This document shows, piece by piece, positions 1 to 6,051 of a stretch of DNA of 11,028 nucleotides; position 1 is the first letter of the stretch; each line of letters begins with the position of its first letter. The position numbers and the translations under genes were made by a program. The stretch comes from Chitinophagales bacterium (GTDB lineage: Bacteria; Bacteroidota; Bacteroidia; Chitinophagales; UBA10324). The notes under the pieces were generated by a model. It made no database searches. It was not told the origin of the DNA and worked only from the letters and a program-made list of their open reading frames with translations. The stretch is taken from the NCBI GenBank assembly GCA_013695775.1, contig JACCZV010000294.1, forward strand, positions 1 through 11,028, given 5' to 3'.

Positions 1-648
1 GAGATGAGACGCGAAAAGCTTGATGGTCGCGCGGACTCAGATTACTTTCGTCTGTTTTTCCAATCTTTAAAAAAAACTGAAGAGTATGAGGATTATTCCC
101 GTAAGGAAAATCCTCTGCTGCCTGAAGACCAGTCGATCATCTCAATTCTTTATAAGCACGTTTTGTTTCCAAATGATATCTATCAGCAGCACATAGAAGA
201 TATCTTTCCGGGCTGGCTAGATGATAAGGATGCCATATATCATTCGATTATAAATACACTTGAATCCATCTCACCTGCCCAAAAAGCGTTCGTGATCAAT
301 CGTTCGAAAGAAACAAAAGAAAGCAAGGAATTTGCAATAAATCTACTCCGAAAAACTTTGCACCATGATGATGAGGTTGTGCAGATGATAACCCCATTCC
401 TGGAGAACTGGGATAAAGAAAGGCTGGCGATCATGGATTTTATATTAATGAAAATGGCGATTACTGAAATGCTGTACCTGTCGGAGATTCCGGTAAAGGT
501 TACTATGAATGAATACATTGAGCTTGCTAAAATCTATAGCACTCCTAAAAGCGGAGAGTTCATTAATGGCATCCTTGACGCAATGATGAAGAAGCTGAAG
601 GAAGATGGAAGAATTGTGAAAGAAGGAAGAGGAATGAAAGAGGAGTAG
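1..648 (+). CDS. nusB: Transcription antitermination factor NusB (5' end cut by window edge)
   Basis: NusB is an RNA-binding protein that joins NusE (S10) on boxA RNA and helps RNA polymerase complete rRNA operons. The visible part is 215 residues, all helical in character. It ends with the C-terminal NusB signature: a stretch like DFILMKMAITEML, then a PVKVTMNEYIELAKIYSTPKS segment, then GEFINGILDAM. The reading frame is open to base 1 (first codon GAG). The ATG at base 4 is therefore probably internal, because Bacteroidota NusB proteins carry a long N-terminal extension and are about 300 residues long. The tail is rich in Lys and Glu. It is the only plus-strand gene and faces rplK tail to tail across 237 bases. 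Family assignment is firm; the true start is outside the window. Confidence 0.93.
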   Translation, partial: EMRREKLDGRADSDYFRLFFQSLKKTEEYEDYSRKENPLLPEDQSIISILYKHVLFPNDIYQQHIEDIFPGWLDDKDAIYHSIINTLESISPAQKAFVINRSKETKESKEFAINLLRKTLHHDDEVVQMITPFLENWDKERLAIMDFILMKMAITEMLYLSEIPVKVTMNEYIELAKIYSTPKSGEFINGILDAMMKKLKEDGRIVKEGRGMKEE

Positions 649-689
649 AAGTTTTGGAATGCAATTTATTGATTGCCCTTCCCACAAAG

Positions 690-767
690 CGTTCATTGTG
701 GACTAGATCCGCATCTATTGATGTTAATGCTGCGATTTTTAGTTTCCAGCTCAAGGCCGGAATGACG
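690..767. repeat. Interspersed-type palindromic repeat with two hairpins (element 1)
   Basis: An outer inverted repeat (CGTTCATT at 690-697, AATGACG at 761-767) encloses two small hairpins. The first pairs GTGGA (698-702) with TCCGC (708-712) around a five-base loop and includes one G-T wobble. The second pairs TTCC and GC (744-747, 749-750) with GC and GGAA (756-757, 759-762), with one A-C mismatch. The text resembles the TCATTCCGG...GCCGGAAT repeats scattered through many bacterial genomes, and its plus-strand translation (SRLKAGMT-like) is typical of spurious ORFs over such repeats. That it is repeated elsewhere in this genome is inference; only one copy is visible here. Confidence 0.5.
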
Positions 768-844
768 AGATGGTCAACGGGTTTCTCTGTTAGTAGTCTT
801 GCGTTATCCAGATCGACAAAACGCGACAGGAGCTAAGCGTCCCG

Positions 845-866
845 AGCAATCCGTTGCTTGATTTTT
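845..866 (+). terminator. Possible weak intrinsic terminator after nusB
   Basis: A five-base-pair stem, AGCAA (845-849) with TTGCT (854-858) around TCCG, is followed by TGATTTTTGTTG. The orientation suits the end of the nusB transcript, about 200 bases after its stop. The stem is short and the T tract is interrupted, so this is tentative. Confidence 0.25.
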
Positions 867-885
867 GTTGTGTGCCTGAACGAAT

Positions 886-1323
886 TTAAAATGGCGCAGC
901 ACCTTCCACGGTCAATCCCATAGACCGCGCAGTTCCGGCAACCATCTTCATCGCTGATTCGATGGTGAAGCAATTCAAATCGCTCATCTTTTCCTCTGCG
1001 ATCTTTTTCACCTGTTCCCAGTCTACGCTGCCCACTTTGTTACGATTCGGCACGGCGCTGCCCTTTTCCTTTTTGGACATCTCTAACAATGAAACTGCCA
1101 CTGGGGGTTGCTTGATGACAAATTCAAAGGACTTATCCTTATAAACAGTAATGATTACAGGAAGCGTCTTGCCTGCTTTTTCCTGAGTCTGGGCATTGAA
1201 GCGTTTGCAGAATTCCATAATATTAACCCCTTTGGCACCTAAGGCCGGGCCTATTGGTGGGGCCGGATTTGCCGCACCACCCTTTACCTGCAACTTGACA
1301 TAAGTCTCAATTTCCTTCGCCAT
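886..1323 (-). CDS. rplK: 50S ribosomal protein L11
   Basis: L11 binds the GTPase-associated centre of 23S rRNA and helps elongation factors work on the ribosome. It is 145 residues, normal for the family. The N-terminal domain holds KLQVKGGAANPAPPIGPALG, with the proline pair of the thiostrepton-binding helix, followed by GVNIMEFCKRFNAQT. The C-terminal rRNA-binding domain ends in AGTARSMGLTVEG. The ATG at 1323 gives the usual MAKEIETYVKLQV start. It lies 28 bases after nusG in the same operon. The gene is intact, but rplA, which almost always follows directly, is missing: only a repeat-bearing gap and the convergent nusB gene follow. Confidence 0.97.
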   Translation of the reverse strand: MAKEIETYVKLQVKGGAANPAPPIGPALGAKGVNIMEFCKRFNAQTQEKAGKTLPVIITVYKDKSFEFVIKQPPVAVSLLEMSKKEKGSAVPNRNKVGSVDWEQVKKIAEEKMSDLNCFTIESAMKMVAGTARSMGLTVEGAAPF

Positions 1324-1351
1324 CTTTAAAGTATTAATTTCTACTGTTAAT

Positions 1352-1897
1352 TTATTGTTTCTCTACCTGGGCATAATTCAATTCAACCGGCGTTTTTCTT
1401 CCGAAAATCTTTACAGTAACTTTTAATTTCTTCTTTTCTTCATTTACTTCCTCAACTAAACCGATGAAGTCATTAAAGGGCCCATCTGTAATTTTTACAT
1501 TTTCACCAATCAGAAATGGTTCACTTATCGTCTCTCCCACCTCCGCCATCTCATCCACCTTACCCAAAATGCGGTTTACTTCAGTTTTGCGCAACGGCTG
1601 AGGCTTCACACCTCCTAAAAAATTAATTACTCCGGAAACATGCTTGACAGCTGAGAAGATGTCTCCATTCATTCTCACTTCGTCGGCCTCTAACAGCATG
1701 TATCCGGGGTAAAATGTTCGTTCTTTAATAACTTTTTTCCCATTCTTCACTTTATAGATTTTCTCCATCGGCACAAGAACCTGGGTTATGATCTCCTTCC
1801 AGCCGCTGCGTGAAATCTCATTTTCAAGGTATTCTTTTATCTTCCGTTCTTTTCCACTTATAACACGAAGCACATACCATTTTTTCTCATCAGTCAT
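1352..1897 (-). CDS. nusG: Transcription termination/antitermination factor NusG
   Basis: NusG binds RNA polymerase across the clamp, raises processivity and links transcription to Rho or to the leading ribosome. The protein has 181 residues. The NGN domain covers about residues 1-110, from KKWYVLRVISGKERKIKEYL through TFYPGYMLLEAD and VSGVINFLGG. The KOW domain follows from about 125, with EPFLIGENVKITDGPFNDFIG and a C-terminal VELNYAQVEKQ. The ATG at 1897 matches the family start and lies 12 bases after secE. Order and spacing fit the conserved secE-nusG-rplK operon. No unusual insertion is present. Confidence 0.97.
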   Translation of the reverse strand: MTDEKKWYVLRVISGKERKIKEYLENEISRSGWKEIITQVLVPMEKIYKVKNGKKVIKERTFYPGYMLLEADEVRMNGDIFSAVKHVSGVINFLGGVKPQPLRKTEVNRILGKVDEMAEVGETISEPFLIGENVKITDGPFNDFIGLVEEVNEEKKKLKVTVKIFGRKTPVELNYAQVEKQ

Positions 1898-1909
1898 AGA
1901 GCTCGCTAT

Positions 1910-2101
1910 TTAGAACAAATGGTAGAAAGTAGACATTGCAAAATTTGCTGCCTTATCCATTAGAAATATAATAAAGGCAAGAATAAGAGCAGCCACTGTA
2001 ACGACAACGGTGCTTGACTGAAGCTCTTCCCAGGTAGGCCATGAAACTTTGTTGAGCAGCTCATTGGAGGTCTCAGAGAAAAATGTTCGGATTTGATTCA
2101 T
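1910..2101 (-). CDS. secE: Preprotein translocase subunit SecE
   Basis: SecE is the small clamp subunit of the SecYEG protein-conducting channel in the inner membrane. The protein is 63 residues, the short single-span form usual outside gamma-proteobacteria. An amphipathic helix with the conserved NKVSWPTWEEL segment (residues 17-27) is followed by one membrane helix (about 31-50, VVVTVAALILAFIIFLMDKA). It sits between tRNA-Trp and nusG, its standard position in this phylum. A short A+T-rich stretch, with no clear Shine-Dalgarno, precedes the ATG. Confidence 0.95.
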   Translation of the reverse strand: MNQIRTFFSETSNELLNKVSWPTWEELQSSTVVVTVAALILAFIIFLMDKAANFAMSTFYHLF

Positions 2102-2166
2102 AATAGTTTAAAATTTTGTTTAAAGACCCAATGTGTTCGAGCACTTTGGCAGAAATATGAAGGTTG

Positions 2167-2239
2167 CACGGGTGGAAGGACTCGAACCCTCAGCCAATGG
2201 TTTTGGAGACCACTACTCTACCAATTGAGCTACACCCGT
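2167..2239 (-). tRNA. tRNA-Trp (anticodon CCA)
   Basis: A full 73-base cloverleaf can be drawn. The acceptor stem is ACGGGTG/CACCCGT, the D-arm GCTC/GAGT, and the anticodon stem GTGGT/ACCAT with loop CTCCAAA. The T-arm loop is TTCGAGT, and the discriminator base is G, as expected for Trp. The 3' CCA is not encoded (CAA follows). It lies between tuf and secE, where tRNA-Trp is found in most Bacteroidota. Confidence 0.97.
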
Positions 2240-2284
2240 TTATTAATTTATATACTTATCTGACTTGATTTACAAAAGTGCATA

Positions 2285-3472
2285 CTATTTAATGATGTCA
2301 GTGACCTGACCGGCGCCAACAGTACGGCCGCCTTCACGAATAGCAAACCTCAATCCTTTTTCCATTGCTACTGGCATGATGAGCTTAACCACCATAGCAA
2401 TATTGTCGCCCGGCATCACCATTTCAACACCTGAAGGTAATTCAACCTCACCTGTTACATCTGTAGTACGAAGATAAAACTGAGGTCGGTATTTATTAAA
2501 GAAAGGTGTATGGCGACCTCCTTCTTCTTTTGACAATACATATACCTCGCACTTAAACTCTGTATGAGGAGTAATAGAACCAGGAGCACAAACAACCATT
2601 CCTCGGCGTATGTCGTCTTTTTCTACCCCCCGTAACAACAGGCCAACGTTATCGCCGGCCTCCCCCTCATCAAGGATTTTCCGAAACATTTCAACTCCTG
2701 TTACGGTTGATTTCAGTGATTGCTCCTGTAAGCCGATGATCTCCACAGCATCTCCTGTATGAATCATTCCTCTTTCAATGCGACCTGTAGCTACCGTTCC
2801 TCGTCCCGTTATAGAAAAAACATCTTCCACCGGCATCAGGAAAGGTTTATCTTTTGCGCGGACTGGAATCGGAATGTCTTTGTCTACAGCATCCATCAGA
2901 TCCTGTATCGACTGCATTCCGGCTGGGTCATTGTTTAAAGAGCCCAGGGCTGAACCCCGTATAATTGAAGCATTGTCACCATCAAACTGGTAAAAACTCA
3001 GCAATTCACGAACCTCCATCTCCACAAGGTCGAGCAATTCCGGATCATCTACCAGATCCACCTTATTCATGAAAACAACCACTTTCGGAACACCTACCTG
3101 CCGTGCAAGCAGAATGTGTTCACGGGTCTGCGGCATTGGACCATCAGTGGCAGCAACAACCAGAATAGCACCATCCATCTGAGCTGCTCCGGTTACCATA
3201 TTTTTAATATAGTCGGCATGACCCGGGCAATCTACGTGCGCATAGTGACGACTCAGGGTCTGATATTCAACGTGCGCCGTATTAATTGTAATACCACGTT
3301 CTTTTTCTTCAGGAGCGTTGTCGATAGAATCGTATGACTTTACATCCGCCAAACCTTGTTTAGCAAGCACATAGGTAATTGCTGAGGTAAGCGTAGTTTT
3401 ACCATGATCCACGTGTCCTATTGTACCAATATTTACATGAGGTTTGTTTCGTTCGAATTTTTCTTTAGCCAT
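2285..3472 (-). CDS. tuf: Translation elongation factor Tu
   Basis: EF-Tu carries aminoacyl-tRNA to the ribosomal A site as a GTP complex. At 395 residues it is full length. The GTP-binding motifs are all present: G1 GHVDHGKT (19-26), the switch I segment ERGITINTAHVEY (58-70), G3 DCPGH (81-85), G4 NKVD (136-139) and G5 SAL (174-176). Domains II and III follow (GRGTVATGRIERG, then RPQFYLRTTDVTG and the C-terminal REGGRTVGAGQVTDIIK). It lies between tRNA-Thr(GGT) and tRNA-Trp, as tufB does in E. coli. The 119 bases upstream are A+T rich; I could not pick out a convincing separate promoter there, so readthrough from the tRNA cluster is the simpler view. Confidence 0.98.
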   Translation of the reverse strand: MAKEKFERNKPHVNIGTIGHVDHGKTTLTSAITYVLAKQGLADVKSYDSIDNAPEEKERGITINTAHVEYQTLSRHYAHVDCPGHADYIKNMVTGAAQMDGAILVVAATDGPMPQTREHILLARQVGVPKVVVFMNKVDLVDDPELLDLVEMEVRELLSFYQFDGDNASIIRGSALGSLNNDPAGMQSIQDLMDAVDKDIPIPVRAKDKPFLMPVEDVFSITGRGTVATGRIERGMIHTGDAVEIIGLQEQSLKSTVTGVEMFRKILDEGEAGDNVGLLLRGVEKDDIRRGMVVCAPGSITPHTEFKCEVYVLSKEEGGRHTPFFNKYRPQFYLRTTDVTGEVELPSGVEMVMPGDNIAMVVKLIMPVAMEKGLRFAIREGGRTVGAGQVTDIIK

Positions 3473-3565
3473 AGCTTAATTTTTGATGATGTGTTTGAAA
3501 TTAATTAAATCGTTGTTCGATAAAAATATTTATTGGTATTTAGTTTCTGACTTCAAAATTGCTTA

Positions 3566-3907
3566 TTAATTTTTCATCTTATTCTTTTTTGAGCCGATGA
3601 CCAGAATCGAACCGGTGACCTCATCCCTACCAAGGATGTGCTCTACCAACTGAGCTACATCGGCAATCTTCATTAAACCTTCCAGGTATCTCCTACTCTT
3701 CATCCGCTTTATCTTAAATTCCAATCTTCTGGCTTCAACTAAAGTATTACACTCAATGAACGATTTCACTTCAACAGGCAAAATATTTCTGGTCGCTTTC
3801 ACTCTCCCTAACTTATGTTGAGCCACTCTTCGCTCTAAATTATCTGTGCTTCCTGTATAATATCTCCCATTGCAACACAAAAGAATGTAAACTCCAATTC
3901 TTCCCAT
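3566..3907 (-). CDS. Small GIY-YIG nuclease ORF lodged between two tRNA genes
   Basis: The first 80 residues form a compact GIY-YIG domain of the UvrC/homing-nuclease fold. GVYIL (residues 5-9) and YTG (17-19, in RYYTGSTDNLERRVAQH) give the two halves of the signature, Arg26 or Arg27 is the likely catalytic arginine, and a Glu near 58-63 (EARRLEFKIKRMKSR) is the likely metal ligand. Such small proteins usually end near residue 80-95. Here no stop follows: residues 82-105 are an in-frame translation of the whole tRNA-Thr(GGT) gene, and the frame ends with GSKKNKMKN just beyond it. The ATG follows directly after the encoded CCA of tRNA-Gly, leaving no room for a separate leader. The family is clear. 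Whether it is expressed and what DNA or RNA it cuts are unknown; a mobile or selfish origin is inference. Confidence 0.75.
   Translation of the reverse strand: MGRIGVYILLCCNGRYYTGSTDNLERRVAQHKLGRVKATRNILPVEVKSFIECNTLVEARRLEFKIKRMKSRRYLEGLMKIADVAQLVEHILGRDEVTGSILVIGSKKNKMKN
3592..3664 (-). tRNA. tRNA-Thr (anticodon GGT)
   Basis: A 73-base cloverleaf: acceptor GCCGATG/CATCGGC, D-arm GCTC/GAGC, anticodon stem CATCC/GGATG with loop TTGGTAG (anticodon GGT), and T-arm ACCGG/CTGGT with loop TTCGATT. Discriminator is T. CCA is not encoded (CAA follows). It is intact even though the preceding GIY-YIG reading frame runs through it. It directly precedes tuf, as thrT does in E. coli. Confidence 0.96.
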
Positions 3908-3983
3908 TGGAGCGGGAGACGAGACTCGAACCCGCGACCCTCAGCTTGGAAGGCTGATGCTCTACCAACTGAGCTACTCCCGC
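3908..3983 (-). tRNA. tRNA-Gly (anticodon TCC), CCA encoded
   Basis: Cloverleaf: acceptor GCGGGAG/CTCCCGC, D-arm GCTC/GAGC, anticodon stem TCAGC/GCTGA with loop CTTCCAA (anticodon TCC), and T-arm loop TTCGAGT. The T-arm pairing GCGGG/CTCGT is slightly imperfect. Discriminator is T. Bases 3910-3908 read CCA, so this is the only one of the five tRNA genes here with an encoded CCA tail; the start codon of the GIY-YIG ORF follows at once. It corresponds to glyT of the E. coli cluster. Confidence 0.95.
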
Positions 3984-4000
3984 TTATTATTTTACTTTTC

Positions 4001-4061
4001 AAAGAACTTCTGCGACTTCTCCGATGAAAATCGGAGTGCTCTACCAAAAAGCTATTTCCGC
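4001..4061 (-). pseudogene. tRNA relic: 5' half of a tRNA plus a hairpin
   Basis: Read on the minus strand, the first 25 bases follow tRNA-Gly closely: GCGGAAATAGC then TTGGTAGAGCA, against GCGGGAGTAGC and TTGGTAGAGCA, with the D-stem broken and one base lost. A strong hairpin, CTCCGA-TTTTCA-TCGGAG (plus positions 4019-4036), takes the place of the anticodon arm. After AAGTCGCAGAAGTTC, which vaguely echoes a T-arm, no 3' acceptor strand is found. It lies between tRNA-Tyr and tRNA-Gly, a gap otherwise holding no gene. I read it as a broken tRNA copy, not a working tRNA. Confidence 0.55.
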
Positions 4062-4104
4062 ATATTATTTATTTAAAAGAACATATCTACCTCGCTAACC
4101 TAAG

Positions 4105-4187
4105 TGGGGAGAGGAGGATTCGAACCTCCGAAGTCATAAGACAACAGATTTACAGTCTGCCCCGTTTGGCCACTCTGGAATCTCCCC
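4105..4187 (-). tRNA. tRNA-Tyr (anticodon GTA)
   Basis: A class II tRNA of 83 bases with the long variable arm typical of bacterial Tyr tRNA (GTCTTATGACTT region). Acceptor is GGGGAGA/TCTCCCC, the anticodon arm CAGACTGTAAATCTG carries GTA, and the T-arm is GGAGG/CCTCC with loop TTCGAAT. Discriminator is A. CCA is not encoded (CTT follows). Confidence 0.96.
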
Positions 4188-4226
4188 TAATTTGTGAGAT
4201 TACTGATGAAATCTCTCACCCTCATG

Positions 4227-4300
4227 AGCCGATGGAGGGATTCGAACCCCCGACCCACTGATTACAAATCAGTAGCTCTGGCCAGCTGAGCTACATCGGC
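4227..4300 (-). tRNA. tRNA-Thr (anticodon TGT)
   Basis: A 74-base cloverleaf: acceptor GCCGATG/CATCGGC, D-arm GCTC/GAGC, anticodon stem ACTGA/TCAGT with loop TTTGTAA (anticodon TGT), and T-arm GGGGG/CCCTC with loop TTCGAAT. Discriminator is T; CCA is not encoded. It is the first tRNA of the cluster, like thrU in E. coli, and shares its acceptor stem with tRNA-Thr(GGT). Confidence 0.96.
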
Positions 4301-4519
4301 AATTACTCTGGTAAGTATTCTTTATTGGTTGATTTTCATGATAATCTAAAACCCTTCACCACTTGATCCGGTTTACATACTATTAATCTGAATTGATTCA
4401 CAACCTCCAATAGCGAAACAAAAGCAAAACACGATTGCTCCATCAATCAAATGCGTTATAGGAAAGGGTGTAAGCACTTTCATCACAGAGCAGACCACTT
4501 ACCTCTCAAAAAAGGTGGG

Positions 4520-4550
4520 CAAATATACATGATAATATGAGAAATCAGAA
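4520..4550 (-). promoter_or_regulatory. Candidate promoter for the tRNA-tuf-secE-nusG-rplK transcript
   Basis: On the minus strand TATATTTG (4527-4520) fits the Bacteroidota -7 box TAnnTTTG. A weak -33 element, TTCTG (4550-4546), lies 18 bases upstream. The site is just after the hpf stop and about 220 bases before tRNA-Thr(TGT). The 260 bases between hpf and that tRNA (4301-4560) hold no gene that I can see; they would be an untranslated leader if this promoter is used. Confidence 0.4.
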
Positions 4551-4560
4551 GCAGAGGAAA

Positions 4561-4860
4561 TTAACCGCGGATTTTTTCCTTATGCTTTTTAACCTGCCTA
4601 ATAATTGAAGCAGAGGCTAATTCAACAGATTCTTCGAAAATCTTGCTGCGCTCTTCCGCGAATATGGTTTTTCCTGGTATCTGCAGTCTGATCTCAACAA
4701 TTTTATCTTTGAGATTAGCGCTGTTATGATCTAATTTGAGCATCACCTGTACATCAATGATCCGTGTTGTAATCTTCTCTACTTTCTCAAGCTTTTTCTG
4801 AATGAAATCTTCCAGTTTTCTATCAGCGTTGAAGTGTATTGAGTGAATCTTAATATTCAT
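4561..4860 (-). CDS. hpf: Ribosome hibernation-promoting factor, short HPF/RaiA type
   Basis: HPF/RaiA proteins bind the 30S decoding site under stress or slow growth and silence the ribosome. I place the start at the ATG at 4860 (MNIKIHSIHFNADRKL), which matches the family N-terminus. The ATG at 4881 would add seven residues (MLLKIYI) without family support. The protein has 99 residues and is a single beta-alpha-beta S30Ae/sigma-54 modulation domain (DVQVMLKLDHNSANLKDKIVE, then the basic helix SASIIRQVKKHKEKIRG). It lacks the C-terminal dimerisation domain of long HPF. It lies 28 bases after xerC and precedes the tRNA cluster, so growth-linked control together with rpsU is plausible but inferred. 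Confidence 0.9.
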   Translation of the reverse strand: MNIKIHSIHFNADRKLEDFIQKKLEKVEKITTRIIDVQVMLKLDHNSANLKDKIVEIRLQIPGKTIFAEERSKIFEESVELASASIIRQVKKHKEKIRG

Positions 4861-4888
4861 AATATAGATTTTCAACAGCAAAAAATGG

Positions 4889-5773
4889 TTATGCTTTGGG
4901 ATGCGCCTTTTTATAAATGTCCTTCAGCTTATCGATGCTATTGTGCGTGTAAACCTGAGTTGCCGCAAGGCTGGCATGCCCAAGCAGCTCTTTTATAGCA
5001 TTGATCTCAGCTCCATTATTCAGAAGATGGGTCGCAAAAGTATGACGAAGGACATGCGGGCTTTTTTTATCAATGGTTGTTACTCCTTCCAGCAGTAAAT
5101 GTATTATTGAATATACCTGACGAGGACTCATTTGTTTGCCCTGCTCTGTAACAATAAGTGCTTGAAAGTTATCATATGAAATGCTCGTATTTCTTAATTC
5201 CAGGTATTCTTTCAAAATAAGCTTTAACGGTTCCGTGAAAGGAATGATCCGCTCCTTATTTCCTTTACCAAGAACCTTTATTTCACTGCTGTACAGATCA
5301 ATTGACTGATCTGTAAGATTTATCAATTCCGACAGCCGGATGCCGGTAGCATAAAATATCTCAAATATTAATCTATTTCGGATTGCTGTAAATCCGGTTC
5401 CAAAATCATAATGATGCAAGAATAATTCAATCTTGTTTTTATGGATGAATTCTGGAAGCCTCTTCGACATCTTTGGCGCAATTACTTTGCTGACAGGGCT
5501 TTGCTTAGCATTACCCCGCTTCATTTCAAATTTAAAAAATGTTTTTAGCGAAGACAGTTTACGATTAATGGTTCGGGTACCGATTCCCGATTCCATCAAC
5601 GATACGAGCCATGAACGGACATGAATATGGCCGGCATGGAGAATATCATCTAAATCATAAATGTTTTTAAGATAAGAAGAGAATTGCGTCAGGTCGTTTT
5701 CATATGCAACAACCGTATGTCTGGAATAACGTTTCTCGTATTGAAGATATTGAAGAAAATTCCGAAGATCCAT
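4889..5773 (-). CDS. xerC: Tyrosine recombinase XerC/XerD family
   Basis: This is a site-specific recombinase of the kind that resolves chromosome dimers at dif. With the start at 5773 (MDLRNFLQYLQYEKRYSRHT) it has 294 residues, the usual Xer length; the upstream ATG at 5806 adds eleven residues not typical of the family. The N-terminal SAM-like core-binding domain covers about 1-90. The catalytic domain carries the full set in order: Arg146 (ATGIRLSEL), Lys170 (LGKGNKERIIPF), His240 and Arg243 (HVLRHTFATHLL), His266 (LLGHASLAATQ) and the nucleophile Tyr275 (VYTH). It lies between rpsU and hpf, its usual place in Bacteroidota, which argues for the housekeeping enzyme and against a phage or transposon integrase. 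The choice between the XerC and XerD names rests on context. Confidence 0.9.
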   Translation of the reverse strand: MDLRNFLQYLQYEKRYSRHTVVAYENDLTQFSSYLKNIYDLDDILHAGHIHVRSWLVSLMESGIGTRTINRKLSSLKTFFKFEMKRGNAKQSPVSKVIAPKMSKRLPEFIHKNKIELFLHHYDFGTGFTAIRNRLIFEIFYATGIRLSELINLTDQSIDLYSSEIKVLGKGNKERIIPFTEPLKLILKEYLELRNTSISYDNFQALIVTEQGKQMSPRQVYSIIHLLLEGVTTIDKKSPHVLRHTFATHLLNNGAEINAIKELLGHASLAATQVYTHNSIDKLKDIYKKAHPKA

Positions 5774-5829
5774 CCTATGAAGCTGCTTACGACCAAAGGT
5801 AAGCAAATGGGAAAGAGGTTGAGCTATTC

Positions 5830-6027
5830 TTATTGAGCTTCCATCTCACGGGTAACAACATCGCGGTAAACGGCTTTAAGCACTTCACCCCTTCTTCTTA
5901 TAGAAGGTTTTGTAAATGCCTGGCGGGTTTTCAATTGCTTTAAAATACCTGCCTTCTCAAATTTCTTCTTATATTTTTTAAGGGCCTTGTCGAGGGATTC
6001 GCTATCCCTGGTATCAATAATGAGCAT
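5830..6027 (-). CDS. rpsU: 30S ribosomal protein S21
   Basis: S21 is a small, very basic protein of the 30S platform near the anti-Shine-Dalgarno end of 16S rRNA. The start at 6027 (MLIIDTRDSESLDKALKKYK) gives 65 residues, normal for S21. The longer frame from 6096 would begin upstream of the promoter found here, so it is rejected. Visible motifs are the DSESLDKALKKYKKKFEKAGIL helix and a basic middle (RQAFTKPSIRRRGEVLKAVYR). It is the first gene of the rpsU-xerC-hpf unit and is followed 56 bases later by the xerC start. No Shine-Dalgarno is seen before the ATG, only an A-rich stretch. Confidence 0.96.
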   Translation of the reverse strand: MLIIDTRDSESLDKALKKYKKKFEKAGILKQLKTRQAFTKPSIRRRGEVLKAVYRDVVTREMEAQ

Positions 6028-6051
6028 GTATGTTTTAAAATTTAAGGAGTG

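Noticed and set aside
563..832. Open minus-strand frame beside and into nusB with protein-like text (LTSIDADLVHNERFVGR)
   Set aside because: It covers the palindromic repeat and then runs antisense through the nusB 3' end. No known domain, no good start codon, and the plus-strand frame over the same repeat looks equally protein-like.
654..836. Plus-strand 60-residue ORF after nusB
   Set aside because: Its text (SASIDVNAAIF..QLKAGMTRW) is typical of translation over an interspersed repeat, not of a gene.
649..885. Possible remnant of rplA after rplK
   Set aside because: All three minus-strand frames were read; none shows L1 text, and the region is better explained by the repeat.
3835..4047. 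Minus-strand 70-residue ORF (SSSVGRASAFQAEGRGFESRLP)
   Set aside because: It is the translation of tRNA-Gly(TCC) and the neighbouring tRNA relic; such text is a well-known artefact over tRNA genes.
4889..5773. Tyrosine recombinase near tRNAs as an integrase of a genomic island
   Set aside because: It has the normal XerC length and lies in the conserved rpsU-xerC-hpf order; no attachment-site repeats or cargo genes are present.
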